64,000 nucleotides of DNA. Source: Kalaharituber pfeilii (Eukaryota; Ascomycota; Pezizomycetes; Pezizales; Pezizaceae). Location of the stretch: positions 1,426,001 through 1,490,000 of the forward strand of contig WHUZ01000010.1 in assembly GCA_015179045.1 (NCBI GenBank). Reading direction: 5' to 3'. This document shows positions 24,173 through 34,974 of this stretch, one piece after another. How positions within the stretch are numbered: position 1 is the first letter of the stretch; each line of letters begins with the position of its first letter. The notes beneath the pieces are model-generated. The model ran no database searches and was not told where the DNA came from. It worked only from the letters and a program-made list of their open reading frames with translations. The position numbers and the translations under genes were made by a program.

Positions 24173-24907
24173 TCAGAAAATCTGTAGATATATTGTTAAG
24201 TACTGTACCTTCTTCCACTGTAATTCCCACGTTATAATTTTCCTTGCAAAATATTTCCCTCTACCGTAGCACCGCGCAGCAGCAAGAGCCAACTCTTCTC
24301 GTGTTTCTCCAGGCTTTCGAGACTGGCATATATTGAGAAAAGAAAGCACTGCCTCATGTCGTATTAGATTCTCCCCCTCAAGCGCTATCTTTTTTGACCG
24401 CAGCGTCTTTTTAAGATCCGTAATAGCTTGCTTAACATCTGGTACAGCCTCAGACACGGCCTCAGGCATGCTAGACTGTGCCTCAGGCTTGCCAGACTGT
24501 GCCTCAGGCTTGCCAAAGTAGCGTTTAATACTACGAGATCCATTAGTGGCTGCTGCCAATTCTGCTGCTGTATGTCGTTTTCTTCTTTGTTGCCTTTCGC
24601 TATGTTCCGGACCTCGCTGGTATCGCAGATGTTTTGATGAGTCTCCCCGAGATGACATCAGGAGTTGAAATGCGTCTTGATGGGACTTATCATTCTCAAC
24701 CTCAGTGAATTCATTATCTTCTTCTGGGTCTGAACTCCTGTCACACTCTTCGCAATGAACTGCTGCTGGCTGCTCGGACTCTCTTGATGAATCTCCTTCT
24801 CTCTTGTCATCCAAATGTTTAAGTTCTGCTTCTTGCCGCCGCGCTCGTCTGGCCTGTGCAAGTCTCTCCAGATGCCTTGCCCGCTTGCTTTTCCTTCCTG
24901 AAGGCAT
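24173..24907 (-). CDS. truncated transposon-type protein, N-terminal region
   Basis: One open frame of 244 aa. It starts with a basic helix (MPSGRKSKRARHLERLAQAR), then an acidic/Ser linker, then a short tandem of GKPEAQS units (about residues 130-145), then a folded-looking block: ALEGENLIRHEAVLSFLNIC, SRKPGETREELALAAARCYG, RGKYFARKIITWE. I have seen this block ahead of DDE-type transposase domains in fungal multicopy hypothetical proteins (recollection, not a search). Here the frame ends shortly after it, and no DDE catalytic domain follows in the A/T-rich DNA to the left. I infer a 5' fragment of a DNA transposon. A small host gene is the alternative. Confidence 0.5.
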   Translation of the reverse strand: MPSGRKSKRARHLERLAQARRARRQEAELKHLDDKREGDSSRESEQPAAVHCEECDRSSDPEEDNEFTEVENDKSHQDAFQLLMSSRGDSSKHLRYQRGPEHSERQQRRKRHTAAELAAATNGSRSIKRYFGKPEAQSGKPEAQSSMPEAVSEAVPDVKQAITDLKKTLRSKKIALEGENLIRHEAVLSFLNICQSRKPGETREELALAAARCYGRGKYFARKIITWELQWKKVQYLTIYLQIF

Positions 24908-27148
24908 TTGGTAACTCTATATTTACCTCAGTTAGCTGCGAATTAATTAATTAACTTATATATTGGATCATATCTACCTATCCTAAGCAATTTAAGCGAC
25001 AGGAGGATGAACGCGTTGTGTGCGACCATGCACAAGAAGCAGCCTCAGACGAAACAAAAGAAGGGATGCATGCATATTATGTGCGCTTAGTCATCAAACC
25101 AAATGCCCGGCCACTCAGGCTAAAGATGTCCCCATGATAATAAGAACCGTTACGATTGTCAGCCGGCAACTATGAGAGCCTTTGGAAATGTTGAATGTTA
25201 CAGAGAATACATTTTAGTCATGATGTAATCGGCACTACTGGTTCTAAATGATCAACAAAAAGCCCAAGAGGTTTGGGTGGTTTTAGAAATAGCAAAGAGT
25301 GCAGAACACGTTGTGAGGGCAGTGCAGCTGATACATGTGAGGGCGTACTAGCGAAGTGCCGGAACGAGCAAAGATACTGTGCGAGGGCATCAATGGCAAT
25401 TCAGGGCACCGTGAATCGTCTCATGAGGGAAGCTTAAATACACAATCCGGACGGCATGTATAGTACATAGATCGTTTATTCATCAAATACACAACTACAC
25501 ACATTCGCTTCAGCATATTCTTCATTCTGTCATTCATACCGCCTTCCCATATGTGACCAGGTATACAAATCATGATGACCTTCCAACAGAGCACCTAGCG
25601 TGTTTCCCTACGCGCTCACAACGTGACTCCATTGAAGATGTGTTCCTTGACCAAGGGAATTTGAGGGTAACGGGTCGCAGTGCGACCCACTCAAATATAG
25701 CAGTCAGTGTTTAATAATGCTGGCATGCTTGGCACTATCATGAGATAACAAATATAGCTTTTTGCTATCATACTATGTGGTATGAGATTGTATTTATCCT
25801 TGTGTTTTCTGCGAGCGATGAACTGATGTGTTCGAGCATTTCGATGGGAGCATATTTTGGGCTTTTTTTGTGGTTATGCATTCAGCAAAATCTTGGGGAA
25901 TGAAAATTATACCCAACTGGTATACTCTCTCCCATACAGAATATGGGCGAAAGGGGTTGTCAAGGCCACCTGGATATGACATGCGCAATTCAGCATTTAG
26001 GAAGGACGGTCGAGGTCACGTGATTAGAAGGATTAGGGTAGCCTCGTGCCCATCTAGGTATATGAATATTACCGAATTAATATAACTAGTATCTGGGCAT
26101 GAGAACATCCTAATATAATTTTTCGTTCCGATATATTAAATGCAACCAGACTATATATCAATCTGGGCGAAAACGTTGATACTTCTCACCGGAACTCTCC
26201 TGCATTATAATTGCATGCTCGTGGAATAACTCTTCTCCTGAGGTGAATTTGCACGGCACACAATAGCTGGGAATGAGAGAATATGTAAGAATACGAAAGT
26301 ACTCGTCAAGGTTACAGAACCAAAGTCAGAGACTACCTCTGACGTAAGTAACCTGACGCAACGGCTGAGACCTTCGCAATGAGGTGAAATGTGCAACGGA
26401 TATCTCAAACACAACTTGGCCTTGTTTTGATTGAATGATACTCCCATCTACCATTGAAAAGATTATATGAAGGAGAAGATGGACACGAGATTTGGAAAGG
26501 TCCTTTCCGAGGGTTAGGGAACTAGACAAAGGTGACCATGGATTCCTCTCATTCTTTTTTGGTAAAACCAATCGACGCCAAAACGTTATAAACCACCCAA
26601 AACCAGCCCTATTTTATTGGTGACCGAGTATGTAAGGAAAGAAAGCAGAAAGGAACGAAACATAGTATCCGCATATCGCATAACAATGTAACGAACGGGT
26701 TTGGCGGAGATGGCCGGGGGTGGTGGTGGTGATAGGTGGTGGCATTCAAGTCATGGTAGGCCGGAGTAGTGGTATACTGATATGCCAGTATCGAGACAGA
26801 TACAATAGCCGCCCATCGGGAAAAAAGGGAAATATTTTGCATGATATCCCTTTTGGTTTAAATATTTTCATGCAAGCCCCACTAACGTGGTATTTGTCTT
26901 CCCCAGATGACTCCATACCTATCCCGTAACCCCTCCCCGCCAACGTCATCTCACATACCCTCGCCGCATTGTATAAAAAAACACGAAAAATTTCAAACAC
27001 CCGATGAAGCACAAGATAAACACAAAATGTTTAAAGAACAAGGGATAGGACATAAGGAAATGATTGAATAAAAAAGCCAGTAACCCGATGAAGCAGTGAA
27101 TTGAATTGATTATGATTTTGTTTTGATTAGACTCCCAAGACGATAAGT
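24908..27148. other. gene-free stretch
   Basis: 2.2 kb with no supportable gene. It holds a TTCTCGTGCCCA-family inverted repeat at 26032-26115 and a small palindrome around 25675-25690 (GGTCGCAGTGCGACCC). The right end is the 3' flank of RPL37. Confidence 0.5.
26032..26115. repeat. MITE-like imperfect inverted repeat, TTCTCGTGCCCA family
   Basis: Arms at 26032-26056 and 26091-26115, both beginning ATTAGG when read inward, match at 18 of 25 positions and share CTCRTGCCCA. The spacer is A/T-rich. It looks like a degenerate very small inverted-repeat element. Confidence 0.5.
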
Positions 27149-27820
27149 TTACTCCACAGTGGCGGTTTCTGTAGCAGGACCGCGGGCATCTTTGGGAGCA
27201 CCGGTGCGGAAGCCGTTCTTGAATCGTCGTGGAACATGCTTGAGGTATCGCATACGACCGGTACCGGTGGTCTTTCTTCGCTTGGCCTTCTCGGACCAGT
27301 TGTCTGTGAGAAGGACGATGTGAGCCTAGGTTCATGCAATTATGCCAATAGTCCCTTTGGTCACGTCTGTCCTCTATTCCAATTATCCCAATTGCAATCC
27401 CCAATTTCTATAAATACTGCAAACTAGTCCTCCACCTTGATTTCCAATTCTTTTGGGATAGTCCAAATGTAGCTCAATCCTTCCGTAATTCCTCAGGGCG
27501 CTAGCGGTGCAGAATCATGGAGAATACATACACTTCCTTGTCTTAGCACCTGGGTATCCGCAAGAAGCACAAGTATGCTTCTGGACATGGAGAGATCTGC
27601 GACCACAACGGCGGCACAGGACGTGCGACTTGTTCTATAATTTTCCGATAACAACCACAAATCAGCATGCTGCCCAAGTACCCACTATCGTAGAGCCGGC
27701 CACTTGATATTTCTGAATCTTCAAGCCAACAATCCCTCTTCATTCCCATCCAGGTAGAGTTTCAGTGTTGAAATGGATACTCACATGGCGTTTACCGAAA
27801 GAGCTGGTACCCTTGGTCAT
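27149..27820 (-). CDS. RPL37: 60S ribosomal protein L37 (eL37)
   Basis: Three exons on the minus strand, 27820-27785, 27634-27532 and 27303-27149, give 97 aa. The sequence starts [23 protein letters not shown] and has the paired CxxC zinc ribbon, CRRCG...HTCASCG, then [25 protein letters not shown]. The second donor is read as AAGT|GTATGT, which restores the tyrosine of KYNWS. Known role: small zinc-ribbon protein of the large subunit, at the exit-tunnel side. The C-terminus ([12 protein letters not shown]) is slightly longer than in yeast. The 150-nt first intron just after codon 12 is a common place for introns in fungal ribosomal genes. Confidence 0.96.
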
Positions 27821-29052
27821 CTTGGATTATTCACTGTCGATGGGTGCTGGCTGATGTGGCTGGGCTATAGTTGGTAGGTAGTATCGTCGTCCCGGAGTAA
27901 AGTGTCAATATGGTAAATTTGGCGATAGTTCTTTTGGTGGAATAGTCTACTGCGGGAGATGTGTGTGTGACGGGCGTCTTGGCATTGCCTTCTGAGTACA
28001 ATTTCAAGATGGATGTGGGTGGGAGGGTTTTGCCCTCACCTTGGGAGACAACCACGTGACTTCAATGGCACTGGGCGCCAAGGCTGAGTGAATTTGTTGA
28101 GTTGATGCTGACAGGGGACTCGTCAGGTACGGCTGGATACCTTGCAGCGGCTGTCGGTGACATTTTTCCGGCCAGGAAAGCATACCCTGGAATGTTCATT
28201 TCTTTCTACCGCTATTCAAGCCTCTAACAGGTGACACATAGCAACGAGGTAGCTCCTCCAACGAAGAGAACGCTGGTGCTGTGAGCAGGAAGCTCCTTCG
28301 CAGTCGGCTGAACCAGGCTGGTCGCGTGGGATCCCTTCCCCCGCAGCAAAGCCGGCAGGCTCGGACCGACGGGTCTTAATCTCGGCAGCCGCCATGCATC
28401 ACTGCGATGGGCTGCCATGTACATGTACCTGCCCTGCCAAGCCAGTCAGCAGGGCAAGCAAGTGCGTAATAGTGCATGAGGAAGCCTCGGAAAAAGGAGA
28501 TAAACAAAAACAGAGAAGGTCCCAGACTTCACTCTGTCCAGACTCATCGCTACATCTTCGCGGCGCATTCTGAGTTAAGCAAATAGTGTAGATTCGGGGC
28601 AGCTACCCTTGTACCAAAGCACCTGCTTCATGGATCTTATGTTCCTCGTTCCTCGGTGTGGGTACCTTCGCTACAGTCGTGTGATTCGCTCAACGCCTGG
28701 GAGGCACAGTTGATCCAGTGTATTTCCTCGGCCTTTCTCAGTTGGCCCTCCAGGTAGCTAATATCCTCCTGTAGAGTTCCTTCACTTCATTGTTTCTTCT
28801 AGCTTCCGTATTGTCGATACCCTTCATTGTTCAATAAGGCTTACAATCGAGCGATATTTTTGGAGTGTGCCCGAACTAGTCATTTCCGTCGGCGTCAGGA
28901 GGATTACAACAAGGGGAATACTTATAAAGAGCTAAACAAATCGCTCTTTCTTCTGGATGACCCATAAGGGAGATTACGTCGCATTACATTTATCTCAGTT
29001 TTATCTTCATCGCTCGAAACGAATTTCATCTGTCGCAAACCCGACATTATCG
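27821..29052. promoter_or_regulatory. divergent intergenic region, RPL37 / pantothenate kinase
   Basis: 1.2 kb between divergent starts. No gene seen; it must hold the RPL37 promoter at its left end. Confidence 0.5.
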
Positions 29053-30670
29053 ATGATGTCCTCACAGACCTCAACAGCGTCGGCCTCCGTGAATACATTG
29101 TCTGGCCTTCATTCAAGTCGACCGCGAACAGGTACTTTTGAACGCCCTGGCTCAGTGCGGGTATGAGATACCTAGTCTCACTGGCTAGAACAATTGAGCT
29201 AATTTTGACCTTCTTAGGTCAACGTCCAAGGCGCATTCATAGTCGACGATGACTCCCCAGGTTCACCGCCCCGTAACGGCCCAACTGAGACAAAAGATAT
29301 TAGGCTCCCTTATCACAAGTCGGAGGTTTCACACATAGCGGTTGATGTATGTTATGTTGCCAACGGGAAAATCCTCTGTATTGACTGACATACACTAGAT
29401 TGGAGGTTCGCTTGCCAAACTCGTCTACTTTACTCGAGACCCTAATGGCGAAGGCGGCAAACTTAATTTCAAGAATTTCGAAACCGAGCGCATTGATGAC
29501 CTTATCAACTTCATGGATAGGTTAATGACTGGTGGCGATACGCTCCTGACCATCCCAGAGCAAGATGAGGATGCAAGGGAGCAAATCAAGCAGAAGAGGC
29601 GAAGAGATGGACTGCATGTCATGGCAACTGGAGGGGGAGCTTACAAATTTTATGATAACTTCCGAGAAAGGTTAGGAGTTGAAATATACCGGGAAGACGA
29701 GATGGAATGCTTGATAGTTGGTCAGTCCTACTCATTCTGATCTTCTAATCAAGGTCTCGTTCTATAGCATTCAAACTAACATCATAAATTTGTAGGTTTG
29801 GATTTCTTCATTAACGAAATACCAGAAGAAGTATTCACATACAGCGAGACAGATCCCATGCAGTTCGCAGAGACCGGAGCCGCTACGTATCCGTACCTCC
29901 TGGTTAACATCGGCTCTGGTGTCTCAATGATCAAGGTTTCAGGGCCTCAGCAATTCGAACGTATCGGTGGTTCCTCGGTAAGTAGTAAAAACTTAAATTA
30001 CTGGTTGCAGGCCGCTTTTCTAACATACTTATAGCTCGGAGGTGGAACCCTGTGGGGCCTTCTTTCGTTGCTCACCGACGCAACCTCCTTCGACGAAATG
30101 TTAGGAATGGCCGAACACGGTGACAACACCGCTGTCGATATGCTCGTTGGCGACATCTACGGAACCGACTACGGCCGCATCGGCCTTAAAAGCACCACCA
30201 TCGCCAGCAGCTTCGGCAAGGTCTTTAAAAAGAGCCAAGAAGGCAAACCGCTCGAAACTTCCTCTGGCAGTTCAGCATGCAGCATGCCCACCGACCGCCG
30301 CAAGAAGTTCAGACAAGAAGACATTTCTCGCTCACTACTATACGCTATATCAAACAATATTGGCCAAATTGCGTATCTACAGGCCCAACACCATAATATA
30401 GAGCATATTTACTTTGGAGGCTCGTTCATTAGGGGACACCATCAGACGATGAACACACTGTCGTACGCAATCAGGTTTTGGAGTAAGGGGACGAAGCAGG
30501 CGTATTTCCTGAGGCATGAGGGGTATTTAGGTTCTGTTGGGGCGTTTTTGAGAAGGCAGCCGATGAGGGGGTGGGGGAGGAGATATAGTGCGGGGGAGTT
30601 GGATGGAGAGAAGTTGTGGAAGGGGGCGCTTGGGAGGGGGAGAAGAGGGAGGGTAATTGAAGAGGTGTGA
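29053..30670 (+). CDS. CAB1: pantothenate kinase
   Basis: Five exons, 29053-29160, 29218-29346, 29399-29720, 29796-29977 and 30035-30670, give 458 aa. The first ~65 residues are a Ser-rich extension. The catalytic fold has IAVDIGGSLAKLVYF (ATP loop), MATGGGAYKF, EDEMECLIVGLDFFINEIPEEVFTY, YPYLLVNIGSGVSMIKV, RIGGSSLGGGTLWGLLSLLT, and late YFGGSFIRGHHQTMNTLSYA. These are eukaryotic type II PanK signatures, including the strand after MECLI and the SLGGGT loop. Known role: first, rate-limiting step of coenzyme A synthesis, feedback-inhibited by acyl-CoA. The start may also be the second ATG (29056). The last 40 residues are Gly/Arg-rich in very G-rich DNA. Confidence 0.95.
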
Positions 30671-32129
30671 GCAGTAGTGGGGTAATGTAGGAGTACGAGT
30701 CTATGTATTGGGCCGCGAATGACAGTTATAATGAAAGGATACCATACCAAGCATCTTTTTATCGCTTTCTTTTTCTTGTTTTTGTTTTCCATTTTTCTGT
30801 TTTAGATTTCACTTCATTTCATTTCATTTTAGTTTTATTTTTTTGTGTATGTAAATCATTGTAACTTTATTTTTAATCTGGGGTCGTGTTTTTTTTCTTT
30901 TCTTTTTTTGTTTTGGGGGGGCTTATTTATGTATATCTTCCGCCCTCCCACCCCTTCTTTTCTTTTCCCATCTTGTTGATAAATTCTTCTTCATCGATAT
31001 ATTTCTTCTATTCATTGCTCTTTCTTGGGGGAGGGGTTATCTTACATAATATTTGGTTTTTACGCTTCTTTTAACCCTTTGTTTGTTTGTTTTGGCTAGA
31101 GTTAGTGTGGGGGGGGTATAATATATATGTGTGTGGGGGGGGGTTGAGATGTATATTTCATTTATGTATTTATTTAGTTTTATTCTAGATTTACATATAA
31201 GAAGATTTTCTCGATTAGGGGGTTGTTTAGAGAGAGAAGAGAGAAGAAAAAAAAAAGGAGAAAGGGCGGGGAGAGGTAAACTCTATATATTTAGGTATCA
31301 AACTTATATAGAGCTTTTTTTTCGTAAGTTAACATATTGTGCGCTCTGGATTTCTAGAATCTATAGACGAAGAGTCTTTTTTTCTTTCTTTCTCAGATTT
31401 TCACCACAAAAAAAGAAAAAAAAAAAGTATGCTTGTTCAACAAGGATATTTTTTATATTTTTTCCCCCCACACAGAACATATATGCAGGCATACACATAT
31501 ATTTCTTCTTTTGTATATGTAGATAATAACAAAACTTTCTACCTTCTCTGCCTCCTACGCCGCCCTCGCCTCCATCGCCGCCCCAACTCCCCTCCAAAAA
31601 AAAAAAAAAACCCAAAAGAATGGGGAAAAAACAAAACATAAAACAAATAGAAAAGAAAATATGTACAATAAATACCACCAACCCTCACCCAACCCAACCC
31701 AACCAAACCAAACCAACAACCGATACTCCCCTCATGCCATCCTCTCCCCTCATCCCCCGCCTCCCCCGCCTCCCCCCTCCAAAAAAAATTCTCATATATG
31801 TATAGAGTATGTAGGTATGTGTATATGTTTGCAATCCAGAAAAGAGAAAAGGACGAATGGGGAACAAATAGCAAGTGGGTTTCATGTTGTTCAACCCCCT
31901 CCCCTCCCCCCCCCAAAAAAAAAAAAAAAAAAAAAAAACATTATAATGACGTACCAGGATAACATACATCCATAGAATCGACATGAAGAAAAATGCATAA
32001 TAAGGCGCAATTCCCCCTCCCCTCCCTCCAACCACCGCCATCCATGTCACAGATACCAGAATAAAAGTGAAAAAAGGGACCATAGTTGAAAAGTTTGAGC
32101 AACAGAAGTGTTGTGATGAGATGGAGAGA
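30671..32129. other. low-complexity convergent intergenic region
   Basis: Between PanK (+) and the Sec2-type gene (-). It is dominated by T-, A- and G-rich simple sequence, including A tracts at 31597-31610 and about 31915-31938. The long open frames here are composed of single-residue runs and are not genes. Confidence 0.65.
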
Positions 32130-34974
32130 TTAGTCCCACCCTCCAGGCAATGCCGGACTCTCCACTTTCCACCTCTCCGCTTTCGTTTCCTCTTCCTCCT
32201 TCCTTTGTTGTGGCTGTTGTTTCATCTCAGCCTCCCTCCTCTCTGCTTCCTCCTTCTCTTTCCACTCCTCCACCACCTTCCGCTCCTCCTCCACCTCCTT
32301 CAGTTTCTCTCTCTTTTCCTCTCTCTCTCTCTCTCTCTCCGCCTCCTCCTCTTGCTCCCTCTGCTCCTCAATCTGCTCCCACTCTCTCTGCCTCTCGTCC
32401 TTCTCCCCTTCCAGAGCCTTATACACCACTGTCCCCGCCACGCTCACTACTGAGTCCCCTCTTTCCCTCGTAAATACCGCTCTCGTACTCGATGGACTAT
32501 CCATCCCGCTTGCCGCTTTACCCAGCCTTCTGGCCGCTTGTATCTCCCTCTCGAACGCCGGTGTCTGTGGTTCCTCATTCGATGTCGCTGGGTTAAATGG
32601 GCCAGGGGAGTCTGTTTGCGCGGGTGGGACGTTTTCCTTGTTGCCCTCTCCAACCTTCTCCTTCTCCTCGCTGATGCTCTTCATCGTGTCTCTCTCAAGA
32701 GTAGTAGTCAACGAAGGTAATGCCTTATTTCTATCACCACCCAACATCCTATTCGCACCTAAACTCCAGATCCTCCTCAACGGACTCAACGATGGATCCT
32801 TCTTCTGCGGGGGTGGCTCCGTCGCAGCCTTCTTGGGCGGAACGACCGGCGGCAACGGCGGCTTTGACTTTGGCGCCGGACTAGATGCCGTCGAAGATGA
32901 TGGTTCGGGAGTTTTCGGCGGCGGTGGAGGCGGAGGTGTCGCTGGCTCTCCTTCCCTCTGCGACTCTACCGAACTCCTACTCTTCTCCATCCCGCCTCTC
33001 GTGCTCGTGCTCATCCAACTCACCTTCCTTGGACTCGTGAGCCCGCTTACCCCTCCATACTCCAAACTATTTCTCCCTCCAAACACACTCCCCTGGTAGT
33101 AACCCTGATAATGCTGCGCATACACCGTCGGCACCACACCGCCTCCAATCCTCCCCCAAAACATCCGCTCCCTATGCCCAGTGCACACCTCCCACGCATG
33201 CTTCTCATCCTGCTCGCCCTCGCATTTCCACAAACCATCTTTGCAAAGACGGAGAAAGCCCACAAAGTCACATGTCGCACGAACACGGCTGACGCAGTAT
33301 CCACAAAGAGGATACTTTTGCGCATTGTCAGTCTCGGAGGTGCGCATTCGGTGAGTGCGGATATGCAGGGGGTCTTCATTACGAGACTCTCCGCATAGAG
33401 TACAAACCATCATGTTGATTCTTGAGGAAGGCGGGATCGGGTCAATGATAAGCGTTCCTTCGGTCAATGCCGACAAGGTATTCCTCCGCGCGAGCCATGA
33501 CAAACCAGGCGCCAGATCCAGACGAAGTGTCGGCTCAATATCATCCACCAGCACACGCTTATAAAACCTGGTTTCCTTCAGCGGTACTGGAGGGGGGCCA
33601 CTCGGGGTTGACGGGGTCGACGGCAACGGACCATTGGATACAGATGTGGTTGGTGAATGATGCGGCGTATAAGATGTGATTGCAGATATCCCCATTCCCA
33701 TACCTATGACCTGGAACGATGTCATTGACCCTGTCGATAACCTGTACATACCACTTGTGCCTCCAACAGATGGCGATGGCTGTGCCAATGTTGTTGCTCC
33801 TATCGACTGTGCCTGCGGCTTTGGCGACCTTAGTAGCGCTAGGAAGTCCTGATATGCAGGTGTGTCGTGCCGTAGAACTGGAGTAATAAGTTGCGAAAAC
33901 GAAGTCGGATACGTCGGAGCCATCAATTCATCTGGTTGGTTAGAATAACTTGGGGACATGCTGACTGAATCACATGTCATTCCCAATGATTCTTTGCTAC
34001 CCCGGTTATTCAATGCCGGGCTGGAGGGTATCGAGAAGCTGATTTCGTGATGGTCCTCACGTTCGGCAGTCATTTGCTGCATCACCTGTTTCAGCTCTGA
34101 TAACTGTTCCTGGTGCGACTGAAGCAGCATTTCAGTGTCGGCAAGTTGTGCTTTTAGCTGCTCGTTTTTCCGGTCCATCATGTCCCGTTCTTTTCGTGCG
34201 GCAGCAACCATCTGTTCCCCAGGTAATGATCAGTATATGCCGTGAACACCTAATGTCCATCTAGTAAGCTTAACAAACCTTATTAGCCTCCTCAAAAAGT
34301 GCCGTCGTCAAATGCTCCAACTCCTGTTCAATGGTCTTCTTATCCCTCTCTGCCTTACTCCTCTGTGATTTTTCCTCCCTCAATCTCATCACGAACTGCG
34401 CATGCTCCGTTTCCATGTCCTTCCTATCGACTAGTAAACCTTTTGCCATCATTTGTTCATGATCCCTTGCGACTGCCTCCAGCTGCTGTATCCTTGCCTT
34501 CGATAGCTCCAGTTCATGTTTTGTCGATGCGAGCGAGTCGTCTAACATCGTTTGATGATTAATCGCCTTGATAAGCTTGTTGCTGAGGGCCGCAACTTCT
34601 TGGTTGAGATCCAGGGGCTGGGGGGTCTGCGTATCGCCATTGGAATCGTTTTTGGAATCGCCATTTGTATTACTTCCGGATGATCGATTAAAGGTTATTG
34701 TCGAAAAGCCGGGCGACGCCGGCGTCGGAGGACTCGCGATTATCGATGCTCTCGGTGAGCCGGTATTGGATAAAGTTCGAAGGGGCGACGTAATCGACGA
34801 ATTACTCGTCGCAGATATCCCGCGCATTGCACGGTGGTCACTATGTAGCAAGTACAAGTATCTATGAATCCCGTTAGCTGCATGCGCTTCTCGATGGAGC
34901 AGCAGGTTTGTTCCTTACTCGGCCAGCTTGACTACCCCTTGTGAATCGGTCGGGATTCCCGGCCGATTACAATC
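32130..34974 (-). CDS. SEC2: Sec2-type guanine nucleotide exchange factor for a Rab GTPase (5' end not found)
   Basis: Three exons on the minus strand are visible, 34974-34919, 34861-34279 and 34211-32130, about 906 codons; at least one more 5' exon is required, as no ATG opens the first (it begins DCNRPGIPTDSQGVVKLAEY). The middle holds the long Sec2p coiled coil: LSNKLIKAINHQTMLDDSLA through EQELEHLTTALFEEANKMVA, the hallmark FEEAN motif split by an intron, on to ERDMMDRKNEQLKAQLADTE. A later Cys-rich block (CTLCGESR, YPLCGYCVSRVRATCDFVGF, RLCKDGLWKC) matches the conserved C-terminal region of fungal Sec2/Rabin8 proteins. The rest is Pro/Ser-rich, then a charged Glu/Arg helix coded by a CT repeat at about 32319-32339. 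Known role: activates Sec4/Rab8 on secretory vesicles for exocytosis and tip growth. Confidence 0.88.

Noticed and set aside
30886..31975. Several open frames of 60-130 codons in the PanK/Sec2 gap
   Set aside because: Composed of Phe, Lys, Pro or Gly runs from simple sequence.
32638..33099. 153-codon plus-strand open frame
   Set aside because: Antisense shadow of the Sec2-type coding exon.
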